64,000 nt of DNA, taken from the NCBI GenBank assembly GCA_017480325.1, contig JAFVAY010000015.1, positions 1 through 64,000 of the forward strand, read 5' to 3'. A model generated the notes under the pieces. It saw only the letters and a list, made by a program, of their open reading frames with translations. It made no database searches and was not told the DNA's origin. This stretch comes from Clostridiales bacterium. Its GTDB lineage: Bacteria; Bacillota; Clostridia; Saccharofermentanales; Saccharofermentanaceae. Positions 60,793-64,000 of the stretch are shown here, one piece after another; within the stretch, counting starts at the first letter, position 1; each line of letters begins with the position of its first letter. The position numbers were made by a program, and so were the translations under genes.

Positions 60793-61710
60793 CGCGAGAT
60801 TAATTACGCCCGAAGATATGAAAACTGCCTAATATGTCCCAGAGCCTGCGGAGTGAACAGAACCGCCGGCGATAAGGGATTCTGCGGTATGGGCGACACT
60901 CCGATCGTTAACCTCGTGATGCTACATCGGGGAGAAGAGCCGCCCATAAGCGGAACAAGAGGATCCGGCGCCGTATTCTTCGAAGGGTGCAGCCTCAAGT
61001 GCGTATTCTGTCAAAACTTTGATGTCTCCAGAGGCCCTACCGGCAAGGGCGAGACGGTCACGGACGAAGACCTGTCGAAGATCTATCTGAAGCTTCAGAA
61101 TGACGGCGCTCATAACATTAATCTTGTCACGGCAGGACACTTCATCCCCACTATAGCCTCATCCGTAAGGATAGCGCGGGATAACGGGCTTAATATTCCC
61201 GTGGTCTTCAACTCGGGGGGCTATGAATCCGTCGAGTCGCTTAAGACTCTTGACGGTCTCATCGATATCTACATGCCCGATATGAAGTTCTTCTCCAAGT
61301 CATTATCAGGCAAGCTTTGCATGGCACCCGACTACTTCGAGGTCTGCAGTAAAGCCCTGGACGAGATGTTCCGTCAGACAGGCCCCTTTGTTCTTGACGG
61401 GAACGGCATAATGACCAGAGGCATGATTGTTAGACATCTGATGCTGCCGGGGCAGCTTTTTGACACGAAGAAGGTGCTGGACTACCTATGTGAGCGATTC
61501 GGGAACGATATTTACATAAGTCTCATGAATCAGTACACACCCTTCGAATATATGTACCCGGACATGAAGCTTCCGGAATTTCTGCAAAGAAAACTGCCAC
61601 AGAGCCATTACGACTCTGCGGCAGATTATCTCATCGACAAGGGTCAGATCAACGCCTTCATCCAGGAGGATGCTTCAGGCGATGATATGCTGCCCGATTT
61701 CAAGACATGA
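60790..61710 (+). CDS. Radical SAM protein, pyruvate formate-lyase activase-like
   Basis: About 306 residues. An N-terminal YENCLICPRACGVNR Cys cluster precedes the radical SAM motif GCSLKCVFCQN (Cys-x3-Cys-x2-Cys, about 64-71), then 'AGHFIPTIASSVRIA' and 'IDIYMPDMKF'. This is the COG1313-type branch of glycyl-radical activase-like proteins whose target is not established. ATG at 60790 is chosen because the N-terminal Cys block starts there; the upstream frame to 60676 has no family similarity. Divergent from purF, convergent with trxA. Confidence 0.87.
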   Translation: MREINYARRYENCLICPRACGVNRTAGDKGFCGMGDTPIVNLVMLHRGEEPPISGTRGSGAVFFEGCSLKCVFCQNFDVSRGPTGKGETVTDEDLSKIYLKLQNDGAHNINLVTAGHFIPTIASSVRIARDNGLNIPVVFNSGGYESVESLKTLDGLIDIYMPDMKFFSKSLSGKLCMAPDYFEVCSKALDEMFRQTGPFVLDGNGIMTRGMIVRHLMLPGQLFDTKKVLDYLCERFGNDIYISLMNQYTPFEYMYPDMKLPEFLQRKLPQSHYDSAADYLIDKGQINAFIQEDASGDDMLPDFKT

Positions 61711-61714
61711 GGCT

Positions 61715-62038
61715 TCAGCCTAACGCCTGATCAACGAACTTCTTAAGCTCCGGAAGAGGACGGAACCCCAGGGACTCGGAAGTCACCTCTCCGCCCTTGA
61801 ATATCTTAAGAGCAGGGATACTGGATACCCCGTAGGAAGCTGCTATATCAGTGCTGTCATCGACGTTACACTTACAGAACTTAAGCTTGCCCTCATACTC
61901 TTCTGATATCTTATCCACCAAGGGGCCGAGCATCTTACAGGGACCGCACCACGGTGCCCAGAAATCAACCAGTACGGGAGTCTCCGACTCCAGAACCTCT
62001 GACTTGAAATTGTCTTCATTAACTGCGATTACAGCCAT
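61715..62038 (-). CDS. trxA: Thioredoxin
   Basis: 107 residues with the classic FWAPWCGPCK active site at about 28-37 and the cis-proline SSIPALKIF near 73. Full length. Reduces disulfides in the cytosol. Convergent with the radical SAM gene (4 bp gap) and followed upstream by about 100 bp of non-coding sequence and the SGNH lipoprotein gene. Confidence 0.97.
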   Translation of the reverse strand: MAVIAVNEDNFKSEVLESETPVLVDFWAPWCGPCKMLGPLVDKISEEYEGKLKFCKCNVDDSTDIAASYGVSSIPALKIFKGGEVTSESLGFRPLPELKKFVDQALG

Positions 62039-62140
62039 AAACCTACCTCCGCATCTGTTATCACAAATATATTATAACAGCACTATGGTGAACTGAACAA
62101 ATACAGAAAACCTATATTTATAGAAATTTAACAGTGACAC

Positions 62141-62851
62141 TCAATAACCGAGGCTCTGATAGAGCATAACGTTGTTGTAAATTAGGTTGGCGATAGTCTC
62201 ATAAGTAACGGCATCATAATGAAGTCCGTCGGGAGATCCGAAGCCCGCTTCTCTTAAAAAGGAGCAGGTGTCGATCCACTTACAGGTGCTCGGGAGACTG
62301 TCAGACAGCTGTACATTAAAGTAATCTATGTCGGAATTCATACCTGAATACTCACCGGAGGTGGGATTGACGGACACCACGTAGATGTGATTATCGAAGC
62401 AGAACTCCTCAGGGAGCCTCTGGAAGAACTCGATGTAATCGTTGACGTGAGACAGATCGTTGACCCCTAGATTGAAGACTATATTGCAGTCTGAAAGCTC
62501 CAGGATCTCGTCGTAATGAGCCTGCAGGAAGGAATAGCCCACCCCCACCTCTGCGATAGTGGTAAGGTGAAGATGCTGACCCATACCGACTGTTCTGGAG
62601 TCGCCTACGAATACAAAGTTACTGAAATCCAGGTTTTCCGTAGCCATATAAAATGTGGTCGTCTCCGTCGCCTCTGAGGTCTGTTCCGCTTCATCCTGAG
62701 GATATACATAAAGTGCCGTCTGGGTGGGTGCCGTAGTAGAGAATGTGGGATCAGGCTCCGCGAGCATGCACCCCTGCACCGCGACCGTCAGACTCATGGC
62801 CGTTAACGCACATCCGAACTTAAGTAACCTTCCGGCGAAGTTCACTTCCAC
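62141..62851 (-). CDS. SGNH-hydrolase lipoprotein
   Basis: The protein has 236 residues. Signal sequence with AVQGC lipobox (Cys about 28), a Thr/Glu-rich linker to about 65, then an SGNH domain with FVGDSRTVGM (Ser), FNLGVNDLSH and DGLHYD (Asp-x-x-His), all intact. An extracellular, membrane-anchored esterase or deacetylase; the substrate may be cell-wall polymers or glycans. Stands alone on the minus strand between trxA and tRNA-Gly. Confidence 0.9.
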   Translation of the reverse strand: MEVNFAGRLLKFGCALTAMSLTVAVQGCMLAEPDPTFSTTAPTQTALYVYPQDEAEQTSEATETTTFYMATENLDFSNFVFVGDSRTVGMGQHLHLTTIAEVGVGYSFLQAHYDEILELSDCNIVFNLGVNDLSHVNDYIEFFQRLPEEFCFDNHIYVVSVNPTSGEYSGMNSDIDYFNVQLSDSLPSTCKWIDTCSFLREAGFGSPDGLHYDAVTYETIANLIYNNVMLYQSLGY

Positions 62852-62920
62852 ACCCCCTCTTACACCTTCGTTTTATCACATTCCGCGCGAAAAGGGAAAT
62901 GCAGCAGCTTTCCTAAGACA

Positions 62921-62952
62921 AAGAAAAACCTCGATACCCGTGATACCGAGGT
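62921..62952 (-). terminator. Terminator downstream of tRNA-Gly
   Basis: On the minus strand ACCTCGGTATC and GGTATCGAGGT form an 11-bp stem with G-U pairs and an ACG loop (62952-62928), followed by TTTTTC. It begins about 7 bp after the tRNA CCA end. Confidence 0.88.
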
Positions 62953-62958
62953 CTTATG

Positions 62959-63033
62959 TGGAGCGGGATACGAGACTTGAACTCGCGACTTTCACCTTGG
63001 CAAGGTGACACTCTACCACTGAGTTAATCCCGC
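62959..63033 (-). tRNA. tRNA-Gly(GCC)
   Basis: 75 nt on the minus strand including encoded CCA (62961-62959). Acceptor GCGGGAT pairs with ATCCCGC; anticodon loop TTGCCAA carries GCC; T arm GCGAGTTCAAGTCTCG is canonical. A consensus promoter and a strong terminator flank it. Confidence 0.97.
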
Positions 63034-63043
63034 GTGCCTGATT

Positions 63044-63072
63044 ATTATAGGTGCGAGGTCTTTATTTGTCAA
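63044..63072 (-). promoter_or_regulatory. Consensus promoter of tRNA-Gly
   Basis: On the minus strand TTGACA (63072-63067) and TATAAT (63049-63044) are separated by exactly 17 bp, a perfect sigma-70 promoter. Its -35 box overlaps the last codons of the HAD phosphatase gene. Confidence 0.92.
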
Positions 63073-63728
63073 CAAGAAGTTGTGATGAGCTCCCTAAGAT
63101 TTTTTATTACCCTGCTTCCTTCGGGCGCAGCCTGTAAAATCGCATCCTTATCCATGCGCGTCCACTCGACAAGAGCAAATCCCGCCCCTGCATTCACGGC
63201 ACAAAGCGCGTCCGGCATGGCATCGCCGACATAGATGACCTTTCTCATATCCTTGATGCCAACCTTTTGTGCCGCGACTATAAGAGGCTCCCCGTCTGGC
63301 TTATGTTTATCGGTATCCTCCTTACAAAGACACACATCGAAGAAGTCAAACAAGCCCTTGAGCTTCAAGGTAACGTCAGCCGCCCGGTGTCTCTTACTGG
63401 TGACGAAGCCCTGCTTAATGCCCTGGTCCTTAATATAGTTAAGATCATCGATAACACCCGGGAACATGGGGATCGCATCCTGGTCAAGGAGCATGTGATT
63501 ATAGGTAAGATACGACTCGAGAAGTGCCTTGGCAGTATCCTCGTCGTGCATATCGAAGGTATCCGTAAGAGGTCTTCCGATATAGCTCATAAGATCCTCA
63601 TCTGTCCTGTCGCAGCCGCCCAAGACCTCATCATAGGCGTACTTGAAGCAACGCATAATAAGGGGAATCGAATCCCACAGGGTCCCGTCCAGATCGTAAA
63701 GTATCAGATCGTAATTCTTCGATGACAT
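63069..63728 (-). CDS. HAD-family hydrolase, phosphoglycolate phosphatase-like
   Basis: The protein has 219 residues. HAD motif I YDLDGTLWDS (two catalytic Asp), motif II in FVTSKRH (Thr/Ser), and motifs III/IV with Lys in CKEDTDKHKPDGEP and Asp in VIYVGDAMPDALC. The helical cap domain (about 18-85) places it near PGP/beta-phosphoglucomutase-type phosphatases. Substrate uncertain. Follows the LUD-domain gene by 7 bp on the same strand, so probably co-transcribed. Confidence 0.93.
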   Translation of the reverse strand: MSSKNYDLILYDLDGTLWDSIPLIMRCFKYAYDEVLGGCDRTDEDLMSYIGRPLTDTFDMHDEDTAKALLESYLTYNHMLLDQDAIPMFPGVIDDLNYIKDQGIKQGFVTSKRHRAADVTLKLKGLFDFFDVCLCKEDTDKHKPDGEPLIVAAQKVGIKDMRKVIYVGDAMPDALCAVNAGAGFALVEWTRMDKDAILQAAPEGSRVIKNLRELITTSC

Positions 63729-63735
63729 CTATTAA

Positions 63736-64000
63736 TCAGTATCCTAATTCCTCGCCTACCAGGATCACCTTGATCCTTCCCGGGATTCTGGAGCATCTGG
63801 TGATCACTATCTCACAGCAGATAGAATCGTTAATGCAATTTCCGCAGCGACCGGTTCTGGCACAGGGCGTATCGCAGTTAAGTCTTACCGTATTCGGAGG
63901 AGAAGCGAAGTTCTGAGTCCTTTTAATTCCCTCTTCCCTGTCTGTAACCACCTTGTTCATACCGGCAATGACGATAACCTCCTCGGGGCCGTAGATAAGA
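63736..64000 (-). CDS. C-terminal part of a LUD-domain lactate utilization-like protein
   Basis: The gene enters from the right edge; about 87 C-terminal residues are visible. 'LIYGPEEVIVIAGMNK', 'SPPNTVRLNCDTPCARTGRCGNC' and the tail 'IPGRIKVILVGEELGY' match the C-terminus of LUD-domain proteins of the LutC/YkgG group, including its Cys cluster. The frame stays open to the window end; the Met at 63960 is internal, not the start. These proteins take part in lactate oxidation or related redox steps, but stand-alone copies are poorly defined. Confidence 0.85.
   Translation of the reverse strand, partial: LIYGPEEVIVIAGMNKVVTDREEGIKRTQNFASPPNTVRLNCDTPCARTGRCGNCINDSICCEIVITRCSRIPGRIKVILVGEELGY

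Overview
The window looks like a chromosomal segment of a Gram-positive, Clostridia-type Firmicute, most likely from a plant-fibre-using gut or rumen Lachnospiraceae-like lineage. This rests on Firmicutes-type lipoproteins, CUT1 sugar ABC parts with MsmK-like ATPases, a Dlt-like cluster, strong AGGAGG ribosome binding sites and sigma-70-type TTGACA/TATAAT promoters. The species assignment is an inference. Most genes lie on the minus strand in long, tightly overlapping operons.

Layout. 1-1349: edge fragment of a PD-(D/E)XK transposase/nuclease-like gene and a membrane acyltransferase. 1435-28881 (minus): a large pectin and uronate utilization locus in three transcription units. Unit 1 (promoter near 16500, running down to 1435) encodes an unusual sugar importer: a 6-TM protein, two permeases, a very large solute-binding lipoprotein, and two [membrane protein pair + MsmK-type ATPase] modules. 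A MATE transporter, an SGNH esterase, a TIM-barrel isomerase, a GH105 hydrolase and a GH28 polygalacturonase follow. Unit 2 (lacI at 26983 and the operon from 25835 to 16542) encodes UxaC, UxaB, UxaA, KduI, KduD, an alpha/beta hydrolase, a short pectin methylesterase and GH43. Unit 3 (28881-27116) encodes KdgK and KdgA. Together they take saturated and unsaturated galacturonate to 2-keto-3-deoxygluconate, then to pyruvate and glyceraldehyde-3-phosphate. A divergent IclR-family gene (29079-29834) is the likely KdgR-type regulator. None of the depolymerases or esterases in this locus has a visible signal peptide, so oligosaccharide breakdown appears to be intracellular.

29841-43970: two diguanylate cyclases, an ABC exporter pair, an orphan PD-(D/E)XK-like nuclease, an AlkD-like repair protein, a secreted DUF4214/transglutaminase-like protein, a mannose utilization pair (AGE-family isomerase and GH2 beta-mannosidase), and an ECF sigma / zinc-finger anti-sigma-like / DUF4097-type lipoprotein operon with a textbook ECF autoregulatory promoter.

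44194-50316: tRNA-Ser(CGA), PAP2 phosphatase, DUF4214 lipoprotein, a HisS with a short C-terminus, a DtxR-family regulator, DUF2304 plus GT2, and the rplM-rpsI ribosomal protein operon.

50317-60718 (minus, one overlapping operon): purF, three tandem membrane-anchored Ig-like/transglutaminase-like paralogues, a DltA-like adenylating enzyme, a DltC-like carrier protein, an MBOAT O-acyltransferase, an SGNH-like protein with GDC instead of GDS, and a lipoprotein. This looks like an undescribed cell-surface acylation system. The right end holds a radical SAM activase-like gene, thioredoxin, an SGNH lipoprotein, tRNA-Gly(GCC), a HAD phosphatase and the 3' end of a LUD-domain gene.

The main candidates for something new are the double-ATPase importer with paired 4-TM proteins, the Dlt-like/transglutaminase operon, and a dispersed element built from two 39-bp imperfect palindromes with exactly conserved 34-bp spacing, found at two distant places in opposite orientation.
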